Shown here: piece by piece, positions 55,464 through 64,000 of the stretch
Numbering within the stretch: position 1 is the first letter of the stretch
How the letters are laid out: the number at the start of each line of letters is the position of its first letter
Source of the DNA: Burkholderiaceae bacterium 26
Lineage (GTDB): Bacteria; Pseudomonadota; Gammaproteobacteria; Burkholderiales; Burkholderiaceae
Direction of reading: 5' to 3'
DNA length: 64,000 nt
Assembly (NCBI GenBank): GCA_000955795.1
Contig: JYOB01000006.1
Location: forward strand, 62,001 to 126,000
The notes under the pieces: generated by a model
The model's database searches: none
What the model was told of the DNA's origin: nothing
What the model saw: only the letters and a program-made list of their open reading frames with translations
Made by a program: the position numbers and the translations under genes

Positions 55464-55508
55464 TTGACACGCTTTTGTCGCGGATCTGTCACGCAGCGTC
55501 TCTAGAAT
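55464..55508 (+). promoter_or_regulatory. Candidate Pho box and -10 of olsB
   Basis: Three 7-mers at 11-bp spacing: TTGACAC (55464), TTGTCGC (55475), CTGTCAC (55486), close to the PhoB half-site CTGTCAT. Ten bases after the last follows TAGAAT (55503-55508), the usual Pho box to -10 distance. Ornithine lipid genes are PhoB-induced in several bacteria. Confidence 0.6.
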
Positions 55509-55539
55509 CGCCCCGAAATCCACCCTTGGGGATGCACGA

Positions 55540-56373
55540 ATGCGAGACCTGCCGACGCCCACCCAGCCATTGATCGACGCACTGCCGAGCCTGAATCTGG
55601 GCAACGCACGGAGGGGCCTTCCTCGCTCACCCGACGCTGTTCCGGCGCGTGACAAACCTGTTCTGGCCGTTTCGTGGGCGCGCCATCAGGATGAAGTGAC
55701 CGAAGCGCAGCGCCTGCGCTACAAGGTGTTTGCCGAAGAAATGGGCGCCCGCCTGCCCTCGGCCCACACTGAACTGGACGTCGACATGTTCGACGCGGTG
55801 TGCGACCACCTGATCGTGCGCGACCAGAAGACGCTGCGCGTGGTCGGCACCTATCGCGTGCTGCGCCCGGACGCTGCCAAGCAAATCGGTTGCTTGTATT
55901 CCGAATCCGAATTCGACCTCGTGCGCCTGGCGCACCTGCGCCCGAAGATGGTGGAACTGGGACGCTCGTGCGTGCACCGCGACTACCGCTCGGGCAGCGT
56001 CATCATGGCGCTGTGGGCCGGGCTGGGCGAATACATGCAGCGCTACGGATTCGAGTCGATGCTGGGCTGCGCAAGCGTGTCGATGGGCGATGGCGGGCAC
56101 TTTGCCGCAAGCCTGTATCGCAGCTTCGTCGACGATGGCTCGCTCGCACCGATCGAGTACCATGCGTTCCCGCGCGTAGCGCTGCCGGTGGACGAGCTGA
56201 ACCAGGATCTCGAAGTCGAGCCGCCTGCGCTGGTGAAGGGTTATCTGCGCCTGGGCGCACGCATCTGCGGTGCACCGGCGTGGGACCCCGACTTCAACGT
56301 CGCCGACTTCCTTACGCTGCTGCGTCTGTCGGACATCAACCCGCGCTACGCACGTCACTTCCTGCGCGGCTGA
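55540..56373 (+). CDS. olsB: L-ornithine N-alpha-acyltransferase (OlsB-like)
   Basis: 277 residues. GNAT fold: RLRYKVFAEEMGARLPS, VVGTYRVLRPDAAKQIGCLY and LGRSCVHRDYRSGSVIMALW. OlsB transfers a 3-hydroxyacyl group from ACP to ornithine, the first step to phosphorus-free ornithine lipids. The OlsA partner is not adjacent; the LplT-PlsC fusion at 29259 is a different enzyme. Its promoter has a candidate Pho box, and ppx, ppk and pho genes follow. Confidence 0.85.
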   Translation: MRDLPTPTQPLIDALPSLNLGNARRGLPRSPDAVPARDKPVLAVSWARHQDEVTEAQRLRYKVFAEEMGARLPSAHTELDVDMFDAVCDHLIVRDQKTLRVVGTYRVLRPDAAKQIGCLYSESEFDLVRLAHLRPKMVELGRSCVHRDYRSGSVIMALWAGLGEYMQRYGFESMLGCASVSMGDGGHFAASLYRSFVDDGSLAPIEYHAFPRVALPVDELNQDLEVEPPALVKGYLRLGARICGAPAWDPDFNVADFLTLLRLSDINPRYARHFLRG

Positions 56374-56401
56374 TATCGCTCCGAACAGCGCCGCGCAAAA
56401 G

Positions 56402-56431
56402 AAAACGGCCCGGGTCACTCCGGGCCGTTTT
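56402..56431. terminator. Bidirectional terminator between olsB and ppx
   Basis: Perfect 12-bp stem AAAACGGCCCGG/CCGGGCCGTTTT, 6-nt loop, between convergent genes. Confidence 0.85.
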
Positions 56432-56453
56432 GCTTGGGATGCGGCGAGACGTT

Positions 56454-57977
56454 TTACACGTACACCACCTTGTAGCGGCGGCCGATGCGCTGCCACTCAT
56501 CGGCTTCCTTCATCAGGCTGTACTCCACAAGCGGGTTCTGCTCGATCCAACTCTTGGGCAATTCCACCTCAAAACCGCCTTCGTTCAGTTCGCCTTCGCT
56601 GTGGCGCACGCGCAAGCCCGGCAGTTGGATCGCTCCCCGTCGGCGGCACAGCACAAACGCCAGACGCAGGCTGAACAGCATCCGCCAATCCAGGAACTTG
56701 CCGCCGCCCGAGAGCTTGCCAAGCTTGCCTGCGTGGCCCAGCAGCAGCGTCGCCAGGCGCGCCTGATCGGTCTTGGAGAAGCCCGGCATATCGGCATGGC
56801 TGGCGATGTACGCCGAGTGCTTGTGGTACCCGCTGTGCGCGATGCTCATGCCGATCTCGTGCAGGTTTGCCGCCCAACCCAGCAGCGCGAGATTGTCTTC
56901 GCGGCGCTCATCGGGCGGGTCGGGAAACTGCGACAACAGCGCGGTCGCTGCATCGCGAACGCGGCTCGCCTGCGCGCGGTCGACGCTGTAGCGGCGCATG
57001 AACTGCTCAATCGTCACCGTGCGCATGTCTTCATGATGCGTACGGCCGAGCAGGTCATACAGCACGCCCAGGCGCAACGCGCCATCGGTCACGTCCATGC
57101 GGTCGACGTCGAGTTCTGCAAACACGCCGAGCATGATCGACAGCCCGCCCGGCAGCACTGGAATCCGGTCCGACTTCAGGCCGTTAAGCTTCAGCCGATT
57201 GGTGTTCTCCGACTTGACGAGCGCGCGCTTCAGGCGCTCCAGCCCTTCGCGCGTGATGCCGTGCTCGTTACTCTTGTCGTTGAAGCCGTTCAACTCGATC
57301 AGCTCGGCCAGCGCGCGCGCCGTACCCGATGACCCGACGGCCTGGTTCCAGCCCGCCGTGCGGTATTGCTGCACGAGCACCTGGATCTCGCGACGCGCAG
57401 CCAGCTCGGCTTGCTTCATCGCGTATTCATCAACGTTGCCGTTCGGAAAGAAATGCCGGCTGTGCGAAACGCAACCGATGTACAGCGACTCCATCAGCTT
57501 GGGCTTGTAGCCATTGCCGATGATGAACTCCGTCGAGCCGCCGCCGATGTCGACGACGAGCCGGTTGCCCTGGCACGCCGGCGCGTCATGCGATGCACCG
57601 AGATAGATCAGGCGTGCCTCTTCGCGGCCCGCAATCACTTCGATGGGAAAACCGAGGGCGGCTTCCGCCTCGATCAGGAATTCCTGCGCATTCTTGGCCA
57701 CGCGCAAGGTGTTGGTGGCCACGGCACGCACATGTTCCGGCGGAAAATCACGCAGTCGATCGCCAAAGCGGCGCAAGGCATCGACGCCGCGCCGGCGCGC
57801 CGGTTGATCCAGGTATTTATCTTGCGTAAGCCCAGCGGCCAAACGGACCGGCTCGCGCAACGCATCAACCTGGAATATCTGGGTGCCCCCAGGAGTTTCG
57901 TCGACGCGGCCAATCATCAGCCGGAAGCTGTTGGAGCCCATGTCGACAGCAGCCAGCAGACGGGGGGTGGGACTCAT
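56454..57977 (-). CDS. ppx: Exopolyphosphatase / pppGpp phosphohydrolase
   Basis: 507 residues from the ATG at 57977 (MSPTPRLLAAVDMGSNS). Acetate/sugar kinase fold: AAVDMGSNSFRLMIGRV and VVDIGGGSTEFIIGNG, and a C-terminal HD-like domain (NLALLGWAANLHEIGMSIAH). It releases phosphate from polyphosphate ends, and possibly from pppGpp. Divergent from ppk. Confidence 0.95.
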   Translation of the reverse strand: MSPTPRLLAAVDMGSNSFRLMIGRVDETPGGTQIFQVDALREPVRLAAGLTQDKYLDQPARRRGVDALRRFGDRLRDFPPEHVRAVATNTLRVAKNAQEFLIEAEAALGFPIEVIAGREEARLIYLGASHDAPACQGNRLVVDIGGGSTEFIIGNGYKPKLMESLYIGCVSHSRHFFPNGNVDEYAMKQAELAARREIQVLVQQYRTAGWNQAVGSSGTARALAELIELNGFNDKSNEHGITREGLERLKRALVKSENTNRLKLNGLKSDRIPVLPGGLSIMLGVFAELDVDRMDVTDGALRLGVLYDLLGRTHHEDMRTVTIEQFMRRYSVDRAQASRVRDAATALLSQFPDPPDERREDNLALLGWAANLHEIGMSIAHSGYHKHSAYIASHADMPGFSKTDQARLATLLLGHAGKLGKLSGGGKFLDWRMLFSLRLAFVLCRRRGAIQLPGLRVRHSEGELNEGGFEVELPKSWIEQNPLVEYSLMKEADEWQRIGRRYKVVYV

Positions 57978-58083
57978 GAATGAAAACGGGAGAGGAGCAA
58001 AATCAGGGGCGCGGAGTATTGTCGTTCGAAACAATGCGCAACAAAATATGTCTTTATTGTGTCCCGAACGTGACAAATCCAAT

Positions 58084-58101
58084 GTGTCACAAATTTGACA
58101 C
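58084..58101 (+). promoter_or_regulatory. Candidate Pho box of ppk
   Basis: GTGTCAC-AAAT-TTGACAC has the 7-4-7 layout of a Pho box and is also a perfect inverted repeat GTGTCA/TGACAC. It lies 45 bp before the ppk start chosen here (58147). No convincing -10 at the expected distance; the call is tentative. Confidence 0.4.
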
Positions 58102-58146
58102 TGAATTATGAAAAAGTGGCCGGATCGTCATCCGTCTGAACACAAC

Positions 58147-60318
58147 ATGTCGACATTGCCCGCGGGCGATCTGCTCAATCGCGAACTGGGCATCCTGGAA
58201 TTCAACGCCCGTGTGCTCGCCCAGGCCGCTGACCCGGGTGTGCCGCTGATGGAGCGGCTGAAATTCATCTGCATCGTGTCGAGCAATCTCGATGAGTTCT
58301 TTGAAATCCGCATTGCCGGATTGAAGGAACAGATGCGCGACAACCCTTCATCGGTCACGCCTGACGGGCTGTCGGTGCAGCAGGCGTTTGGCGTGGTCTC
58401 GGAGCGGGTGCGGCAGCTGGTCGCGCAACAGTATGCCATGTTGCAAGACGAGATCCTGCCCTTGCTGGAGAAGGAAGGCGTCTTCTTCCACATGACCACC
58501 AACTGGAATGAAGCCCAGCGCGCCTGGTGCCGCAGTTTCTTCCAGCGCGAACTGGTGCCCATCCTGACGCCGATGGCGCTGGACCCGGCGCACCCCTTCC
58601 CGCGTGTGCTCAACAAGAGCCTGAACTTCATCATCGAGCTGTCGGGCAAGGACGCTTTCGGCCGTGAAGCTGAACTGGCCATCGTACAGGCGCCGCGCGC
58701 CCTGCCCCGGCTTGTGCAGATGCCGCCCGAGCTTTCCGGCTACCCGTATGGGTTCGTGCTGCTCTCGTCTTTCATGCAGGGCTTTGTGCACGAGCTGTTC
58801 CCGCAGATCGACGTACATGGCTGCTACCAATTCCGCGTAACACGCAACTCCGATCTGTTCGTGTCGGAAGATGAAATCACGGACTTGCGCGAAGCGCTGC
58901 AGGGCGAACTGTCCACGCGCCACTTTGGCGACGCGGTGCGCCTGGAACTCGCGCACGACACATCACCGGCACTGGTGGTGCGACTGCTTCAGGAGTTCGG
59001 TCTGACCGATGCGGACTGCTACCGCGTCAAGGGTCCTGTGAATCTGGTGCGCCTGCTGCAGGTGCCCGACATGGTCGACAAACCAGTACTGAAGTACCCG
59101 CCGCACGTGCCGGCAACGGTGCGGCGGGTCGCCAACAGCTCGAACGTGTTCGACGCCATCCGCCAGGGTGACATCCTGCTGCACCATCCGTACGAAAGCT
59201 TCACGCCCGTGCTGGAATTGCTGCAGCAAGCTGCGCGCGACCCGGACGTGGTTGCCATCAAGCAGACTGTCTACCGTACCGGCAACGAATCCACGGTGAT
59301 GGAAGCGCTCATCAAAGCGGCGCGCAACGGCAAGGAGGTGACCGTTGTCGTCGAACTGCTCGCGCGCTTTGACGAAGAGACGAACATCAACTGGGCGGAC
59401 CAGCTTGAATCGGCCGGCGCCCATGTCGTGTATGGCGTGGTGGGCCACAAGTGTCACGCAAAGATGCTGCTGGTGGTGCGTCGCGAGGTGTCCGGCAAGG
59501 GCAAGGCGGTCAAGCTGCGCCGCTACGCGCACCTGGGCACGGGAAACTACCACCCCAAGACCGCCCGCCTCTACACCGACTTTGGCCTGATGACGGCCAA
59601 CGAGCAGATCTGCGAAGACGTGCATCACGTGTTCCAGCTGCTCACGGGCACAGGCGCGCAGATCAAGCTGCATCATCTGTGGCACTCGCCGTTCACGATG
59701 CACGACAACCTGATCGAGCACATCCGAGCCGAAGCGCGTGCCGCTCGCGCAGGCAAACGTGCGCGCATCATCGGCAAGATGAACGCGCTGCTGGAGCCGG
59801 CCATCATCGACGAGCTGTACAAGGCGTCGCGGGCCGGCGTGAAAGTCGACTTGATCGTGCGCGGCGTGTGCGCCCTCAAGCCGGGCGTGCCGGGGCTGTC
59901 GGAAAATATCAGCGTGCGCTCCATCGTCGGGCGTTTCCTTGAGCACCACCGCGTCTATTACTTCCATGCCGGCGGCGAGGAAGTCGTCTATCTCTCCAGC
60001 GCCGACTGGATGGACCGCAACCTGTTCCGCCGCGTGGAAGTGGCGTTTCCCGTGCTCGACCGCAAGCTCAAGGCGCGCGTCATCAGGGAAAGCCTGCAGG
60101 TGCATCTGCGCGACAACGCATCGGCGTGGGTCATGCAGCAGGATGGCAGCTACGTGCAGCGCCAGACGCGTGGCAAGCACGTGCGCATCAGCCAGCTGGA
60201 ACTGCTGAACCACTTCTCGCCGCAGGCGGCTGCGGCGGCGGAGACGGCAGCCGCAGTGGCGGCGGCAACGGCTGCGGAACCGACGGTGCGCGCTCCGGTG
60301 GAGATCTCCGCGGGCTGA
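58147..60318 (+). CDS. ppk: Polyphosphate kinase 1
   Basis: 723 residues from the ATG at 58147 (MSTLPAGDLLNRELGILEFN); an ATG at 58108 would add 13 residues. Typical Ppk1: SSNLDEFFEIRIAGLKEQMR, RLLQVPDMVDKPVLKYPPHV, the autophosphorylation region YAHLGTGNYHPKTARLYTDF and the second catalytic HHRVYYFHAGGEEV. It makes polyphosphate from ATP. Start choice follows the E. coli spacing to the first conserved motif. Divergent from ppx, convergent with phoR. The C-terminal 25 residues are alanine-rich. Confidence 0.95.
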   Translation: MSTLPAGDLLNRELGILEFNARVLAQAADPGVPLMERLKFICIVSSNLDEFFEIRIAGLKEQMRDNPSSVTPDGLSVQQAFGVVSERVRQLVAQQYAMLQDEILPLLEKEGVFFHMTTNWNEAQRAWCRSFFQRELVPILTPMALDPAHPFPRVLNKSLNFIIELSGKDAFGREAELAIVQAPRALPRLVQMPPELSGYPYGFVLLSSFMQGFVHELFPQIDVHGCYQFRVTRNSDLFVSEDEITDLREALQGELSTRHFGDAVRLELAHDTSPALVVRLLQEFGLTDADCYRVKGPVNLVRLLQVPDMVDKPVLKYPPHVPATVRRVANSSNVFDAIRQGDILLHHPYESFTPVLELLQQAARDPDVVAIKQTVYRTGNESTVMEALIKAARNGKEVTVVVELLARFDEETNINWADQLESAGAHVVYGVVGHKCHAKMLLVVRREVSGKGKAVKLRRYAHLGTGNYHPKTARLYTDFGLMTANEQICEDVHHVFQLLTGTGAQIKLHHLWHSPFTMHDNLIEHIRAEARAARAGKRARIIGKMNALLEPAIIDELYKASRAGVKVDLIVRGVCALKPGVPGLSENISVRSIVGRFLEHHRVYYFHAGGEEVVYLSSADWMDRNLFRRVEVAFPVLDRKLKARVIRESLQVHLRDNASAWVMQQDGSYVQRQTRGKHVRISQLELLNHFSPQAAAAAETAAAVAAATAAEPTVRAPVEISAG

Positions 60319-60342
60319 TCCGCCAAGCCTGTGCCTGCAAAC

Positions 60343-60372
60343 AAAAACGCACGCTCAACAGCGTGCGTTTTT
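60343..60372. terminator. Bidirectional terminator between ppk and phoR
   Basis: Perfect 12-bp stem AAAAACGCACGC/GCGTGCGTTTTT with a 6-nt loop between the convergent ends of ppk and phoR. Confidence 0.9.
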
Positions 60373-60403
60373 TATGCGTTCAATGGACGAGAAGAACCGG
60401 CGA

Positions 60404-61732
60404 TCAGGCGACGCGCTCATCGGTCACGCTGGCACTGCGCACCACCGTACGCTCCGGCGGGAACACGGCGCGGAAGGTGCTGCCCTTGCCATGCTCGCTG
60501 GTCACCTGCAGTTCCCCGCCGTGGCGTGACAGCACGTGCTTCACAATGGCCAAGCCCAGCCCGGTACCGCCGGTGTCGCGTGAACGGCTACGGTCCACAC
60601 GATAGAAGCGCTCGGTCAGACGCGGAATATGCTCGGGCGCAATGCCGATCCCCGTGTCGGTGACGGAGTAAACCGCGTGCCCGTCGCGCACGCCCCAGTC
60701 GAGGCGGATCGTGCCGCCATCCGGCGTATAGCGCACCGCGTTCGACGCCAGATTGCTGAACGCGGAAAGCAATTCAAGCTCGGCGCCGCACACGCTGACG
60801 GTGGAGTCGCACGTCATGCTGACGGTGTGCCGGCCCGCGGACAGCGCTTCGATATCGTGCTGGAGCTGCAGCATCATGCGCTGCATCGGCACCGGCGCCA
60901 ATGACGGCGGCTCGGAATTGCCCTCGAGCGTGGCGAGCGCCAACAAGTCTTCCACCAAATGCTGCATGCGCATGGCTTGCGTATGCATCATGTCCAGGTA
61001 GCGCCTCTTGTCTTCTTCCGGCAGCGGAAGATCGCGCACCGTCTCCAGGAAACCCGAGAGCACGGTCAGCGGCGTCTTCAGCTCGTGCGAGACGTTGGCC
61101 ACGAAATCGCGGCGCATCGCTTCGGTATTCTCCAGCTTGGTGATGTCCTGCGACACCAGCAGCTTGCGGTCTTCGCCATACGGCAAGATTTGGGCAGAGA
61201 TGATGCTTTGCTTGTGCGGGCCCACGTCATGCATGGTGAGCGGCTCCTCGAACTCGCCGCGCGCCAGGTAGCGCACGAACTCCGGTCGGCGAATCAGGTG
61301 GGTAATGCGTTGACGCAGATCACGCCTGGCAGACAGGCCGAAGTGCTCTTCCGCCACCGCGTTGCACCATTCGATCTGGTCTTCACCGTCAAGCATGAGC
61401 ACGCCGTTTGGCGAGGCCTGAATGGCCTGGATGAAGCGGCTGTGCTGCTGCTCAACCTGCAGCACCTGGGTGCGCCAGGCCTTCATCAATCGGTGCAGGC
61501 GGTAGTAGACCTCGCCCCACAGGCCCAGCGCGCTGGGGATCTCGCCATAGGCGGGCGAGTCCAGCACGCGCCACAGGCGTTGGATCTGATAGATGTAATA
61601 GAGGAGCATCGCCAGCAGCATTGCACTGAGCACGGCCAGCGCAACCACATGGTCGACGAAGAGATAGAGGCATGCCGTGACAATGCCCATGAGGGCGGCA
61701 AAGACGGCAAAGCGGGTCCAGAAGACGTTCAT
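60404..61732 (-). CDS. phoR: Phosphate regulon sensor histidine kinase PhoR
   Basis: 442 residues. Two N-terminal helices (about 7-26 and 30-48), a PAS region (QAIQASPNGVLMLDGEDQIE), HisKA with phospho-accepting H216 (FVANVSHELKTPLTVLSGFL) and a HATPase domain (FSNLASNAVRYTPDGGTIRL, GGTGLGLAIVKHVLSRHGG). It phosphorylates PhoB under low phosphate, repressed by Pst-PhoU. It follows phoB after 83 bases. Confidence 0.96.
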   Translation of the reverse strand: MNVFWTRFAVFAALMGIVTACLYLFVDHVVALAVLSAMLLAMLLYYIYQIQRLWRVLDSPAYGEIPSALGLWGEVYYRLHRLMKAWRTQVLQVEQQHSRFIQAIQASPNGVLMLDGEDQIEWCNAVAEEHFGLSARRDLRQRITHLIRRPEFVRYLARGEFEEPLTMHDVGPHKQSIISAQILPYGEDRKLLVSQDITKLENTEAMRRDFVANVSHELKTPLTVLSGFLETVRDLPLPEEDKRRYLDMMHTQAMRMQHLVEDLLALATLEGNSEPPSLAPVPMQRMMLQLQHDIEALSAGRHTVSMTCDSTVSVCGAELELLSAFSNLASNAVRYTPDGGTIRLDWGVRDGHAVYSVTDTGIGIAPEHIPRLTERFYRVDRSRSRDTGGTGLGLAIVKHVLSRHGGELQVTSEHGKGSTFRAVFPPERTVVRSASVTDERVA

Positions 61733-61815
61733 GAAGGCATTCTAAGCGCTGGACCGCGACGGACGTGTGAACGCGCGATGGATCCCCCCGCTCGCGCGCT
61801 CGTCCGACTGCGACG

Positions 61816-62529
61816 TTATTGCCCCGGATTGCGCGCCAGGCGATAGCCGCTGCCGCGCACGGTTTCGATCATGTTGCTGTAGCCGCCCGGAGCGAGTGCT
61901 GCGCGCAATCGCTTGATGTGCACATCCACCGTGCGCTCTTCTACGAACACATGGTCGCCCCACACCTGATCAAGCAACTGCGAGCGGCTGTGTACACGCT
62001 CCGGATGCGTCATCAGGAAATGCAGCAGTCGGAACTCCGTCGGACCGAGGTCCAGCTTGATCGGGTTTTCTGCTTCGAGGTTCGTGGCCGTCACGCGGTG
62101 CGTGGCCGGGTCCAGCTTCAGGCCGTTGATCGCCACCACGTCGTCGGTCAGCTGCGGCGCGCGGCGGCGCAGGACCGCCTTGATGCGCGCCAACAATTCC
62201 TTGGGCGAGAACGGCTTCGTGACGTAGTCGTCCGCGCCACTGTCCAAGCCCATGATCTTGTCCTGCTCTTCGCTGCGTGCCGTCAGCATGATGATCGGGA
62301 TCTGGCGCGTGCGCTCGTTGGCGCGCAGCTCCTTGGCGAACATCACGCCCGACTTGCCCGGCAGCATCCAATCGAGCAGAACGAGGTCGGGCAATACATC
62401 GCTCATCAGCGAGAGTGCCTGCTCGGCGTTGTATGCGCGGATCGGGTAGTGCCCCGCGTGCTGCAGGTTGACGGCGATCAGTTCAGCGATCGCCGGTTCG
62501 TCTTCTACGACGAGAATACTGCTCGGCAT
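61816..62529 (-). CDS. phoB: Phosphate regulon response regulator PhoB
   Basis: 237 residues from the ATG at 62529, which has a GGAG site eight bases upstream (the GTG at 62535 lies too close). Receiver domain with D53 (LVLLDWMLPGKSGVMF) and KPFSPKELLARIKAVLRRR; OmpR-type winged HTH (LLDQVWGDHVFVEERTVDVH). It binds Pho boxes; olsB and ppk are candidate targets nearby. Confidence 0.97.
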   Translation of the reverse strand: MPSSILVVEDEPAIAELIAVNLQHAGHYPIRAYNAEQALSLMSDVLPDLVLLDWMLPGKSGVMFAKELRANERTRQIPIIMLTARSEEQDKIMGLDSGADDYVTKPFSPKELLARIKAVLRRRAPQLTDDVVAINGLKLDPATHRVTATNLEAENPIKLDLGPTEFRLLHFLMTHPERVHSRSQLLDQVWGDHVFVEERTVDVHIKRLRAALAPGGYSNMIETVRGSGYRLARNPGQ

Positions 62530-62552
62530 GCTCACGTCTCCAGTCCTGCCCT

Positions 62553-63266
62553 TTATTCGCCCTCGCCGAGGATCTCGCGTGCCAGCGTCTCGCGTGAAGC
62601 GTGCCGGACGTCGGTGCCCTTGACGATGTAGATAATAAACTCGGCGATGTTCTTGGCGTGATCGCCAATACGCTCGATGGCCTTGGCAATGAACAGCAGA
62701 TCCAGCGCTACCGAAATCGTGCGCGGGTTCTCCATCATGTACGTGATGAGTTCGCGCATGAAGCCGCGGAATTCCTCATCGATGGCCTTGTCTTCCTGCA
62801 GGATCGACAAGGCAGCAGCGGTGTCCAGGCGTGCGAAGGCGTCCAGTGCGTGACGCAGGATGGTCGCGGCCATCTCACCCGAACGTTCCACACCGGCGTA
62901 GTTGAGCGCATGTGCCGACGGGTCTTGCATGATGCGCTTGGTGCGCTTGGCGATCTTCTCGGCTTCGTCGCCGGCACGCTCGAGGTTGGTGATGGTCTTG
63001 GAGATGGCCATCACCAAACGCAGGTCGCGAGCGGTCGGCTGGCGGCGCGCGATGATGTTGTTGCAATCGCTATCGATCTCGATCTCGAGCGCGTTGATTT
63101 CCAGCTCCACGGCCATGACTTGATCGCACATGGCGGTGTCGAAATTGGCCAGCGCACGCATGGCGCGTGCAATCTGTGCTTCCACCAGACCGCCCATCTG
63201 CAGCACCTTGGTGCTGATGGTGGTCAGGTCGGTGTCAAACTGCGATGACAGATGCTTCTCAGACAT
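62553..63266 (-). CDS. phoU: Phosphate-signalling protein PhoU
   Basis: 237 residues. Two helical PhoU repeats (SQFDTDLTTISTKVLQMGGL; VAELEI; ITNLERAGDEAEKIAKRTKR). It links the PstSCAB transporter to PhoR and lowers kinase activity when phosphate is high. It sits 23 bases upstream of phoB, in the usual pst-phoU-phoB-phoR order. Confidence 0.97.
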   Translation of the reverse strand: MSEKHLSSQFDTDLTTISTKVLQMGGLVEAQIARAMRALANFDTAMCDQVMAVELEINALEIEIDSDCNNIIARRQPTARDLRLVMAISKTITNLERAGDEAEKIAKRTKRIMQDPSAHALNYAGVERSGEMAATILRHALDAFARLDTAAALSILQEDKAIDEEFRGFMRELITYMMENPRTISVALDLLFIAKAIERIGDHAKNIAEFIIYIVKGTDVRHASRETLAREILGEGE

Positions 63267-63306
63267 CGGTTTCTCCTTTTCGCTTCAGCGTCAGCGTTGT
63301 TGCAGG

Positions 63307-64000
63307 TCAGCCGAAGCGGCCGGTAATGTAGTCCTCTGTTTCTTTGCGCTGCGGCTTGATGAAGATCTTTTCGGTATCGCCGAACTCGATCAGCTCACCC
63401 AGGTACATGTACGCCGTGTAGTCGGAGCAACGCGCCGCCTGTTGCATGTTGTGCGTAACGATGACCACCGTGTAGTCGTCTTTCAGTTCGGCGATCAGCT
63501 CTTCGATCTTGCCAGTGGAAATCGGGTCCAGCGCCGAGCACGGCTCGTCCAGCAGCAGCACTTCAGGGCGGATGGCAATGCCGCGCGCAATACACAGACG
63601 CTGCTGCTGCCCGCCCGACAGGCCGTAGCCCGACTGGTTGAGCTTGTCCTTCACTTCATTCCACAGCGCCGCCTTGGTCAGTGCCCATTCCACGCGGTCG
63701 TCCATTTCGGAGCGCGACAGGCGCTCGAACAGCTTCACACCGAACGCGATGTTGTCGTAGATCGACATCGGGAACGGCGTCGGCTTCTGAAACACCATGC
63801 CGACCTTGGCACGCAACAGAGCGATGTCCATGCGCGAGGTCAGCAGGTTCTCGCCGTCCATGTTGATCTGGCCTTCGGCGCGCTGCTCCGGATACAGCGC
63901 GTACATCTTGTTGAACGTACGCAGCAGAGTCGACTTGCCGCAGCCCGACGGGCCGATGAACGCCGTTACCTGCTTCTCGGGAATCTGCATCGAGATGTTC
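63307..64000 (-). CDS. pstB: Phosphate ABC transporter ATP-binding protein PstB (5' end outside window)
   Basis: 231 codons visible, running out of the window. Walker A ([20 protein letters not shown]), signature [14 protein letters not shown] and Walker [14 protein letters not shown]. The internal ATG at 63990 is not the start, because [10 protein letters not shown] continues a normal PstB strand upstream. PstB powers high-affinity phosphate import; pstSCA should lie beyond the edge. The gene ends 40 bases before phoU. Confidence 0.96.
   Translation of the reverse strand, partial: NISMQIPEKQVTAFIGPSGCGKSTLLRTFNKMYALYPEQRAEGQINMDGENLLTSRMDIALLRAKVGMVFQKPTPFPMSIYDNIAFGVKLFERLSRSEMDDRVEWALTKAALWNEVKDKLNQSGYGLSGGQQQRLCIARGIAIRPEVLLLDEPCSALDPISTGKIEELIAELKDDYTVVIVTHNMQQAARCSDYTAYMYLGELIEFGDTEKIFIKPQRKETEDYITGRFG

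Overview
The window is about 64 kb of high-GC, gene-dense DNA from a beta-proteobacterium of the family Burkholderiaceae, most likely the genus Ralstonia. The basis is gene order (thrS-infC-rpmI-rplT-pheS-pheT-ihfA-merR; pst-phoU-phoB-phoR beside ppk and ppx), strong GC3 codon bias, and protein features typical of that family (N-terminally extended IhfA, BdhA with ScoAB, a diverged RelA). The species is not decided.

Layout. 1-1884: a cut AraC regulator, a MerR regulator co-transcribed with a SnoaL-like protein from a MerR-type promoter, and tRNA-Pro(GGG). 1885-9788: a decayed island bounded by the intact tRNA-Pro and a 54-nt mutated copy of its 3' part. It holds an SRAP fragment, a P-loop ATPase, small envelope proteins, a broken HicB, an MbfA-like iron exporter, a repeat-rich lipoprotein and the tail/lysis end of a prophage (truncated gpD, an endolysin-holin chimera, holin, nested Rz/Rz1). 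No integrase remains. 9848-20510: translation and stringent-response core (MerR, ihfA, pheT, pheS, rplT, rpmI, infC with an ATC start, thrS, tRNA-Val, relA). 20550-29165: RidA, hydrolase, ketone-body genes (bdhA, scoB, scoA) with a PAS-LuxR regulator, SDR, ETF-QO, aroC, FKBP. 29259-39210: an LplT-PlsC fusion, CBS protein, MetY-like enzyme, membrane proteins, WrbA, an FAD dehydrogenase, a proline-rich small protein and tRNA-Arg(TCT).

39211-47460 looks accessory: a YkgJ protein, a RepB-type partition remnant, then two Lrp regulators controlling a cysteine desulfurase fused to a DUF442 sulfurtransferase and an ACC deaminase (acdS), followed by an AceE-type E1. ACC deaminase yields 2-oxobutyrate, so the E1 may oxidise that product. 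47684-54796: lipoprotein, aldo/keto reductase, an OYE-family flavoenzyme with a MerR regulator and a perfect (GGGATTT)9 array, ArgO/ArgP, a BigR-controlled persulfide module (Blh, BigR, TauE/SafE) and tRNA-Pro(TGG). 54938-64000: phosphate region (SixA, OlsB with a candidate Pho box, ppx, ppk, phoR, phoB, phoU, partial pstB).

I found no CRISPR array, rRNA or intact transposase. The most notable points are the tRNA-Pro island with its fused lysis genes, the acdS/E1 cluster, the heptamer array in the 5' leader of the OYE gene, and candidate Pho boxes upstream of olsB and ppk.
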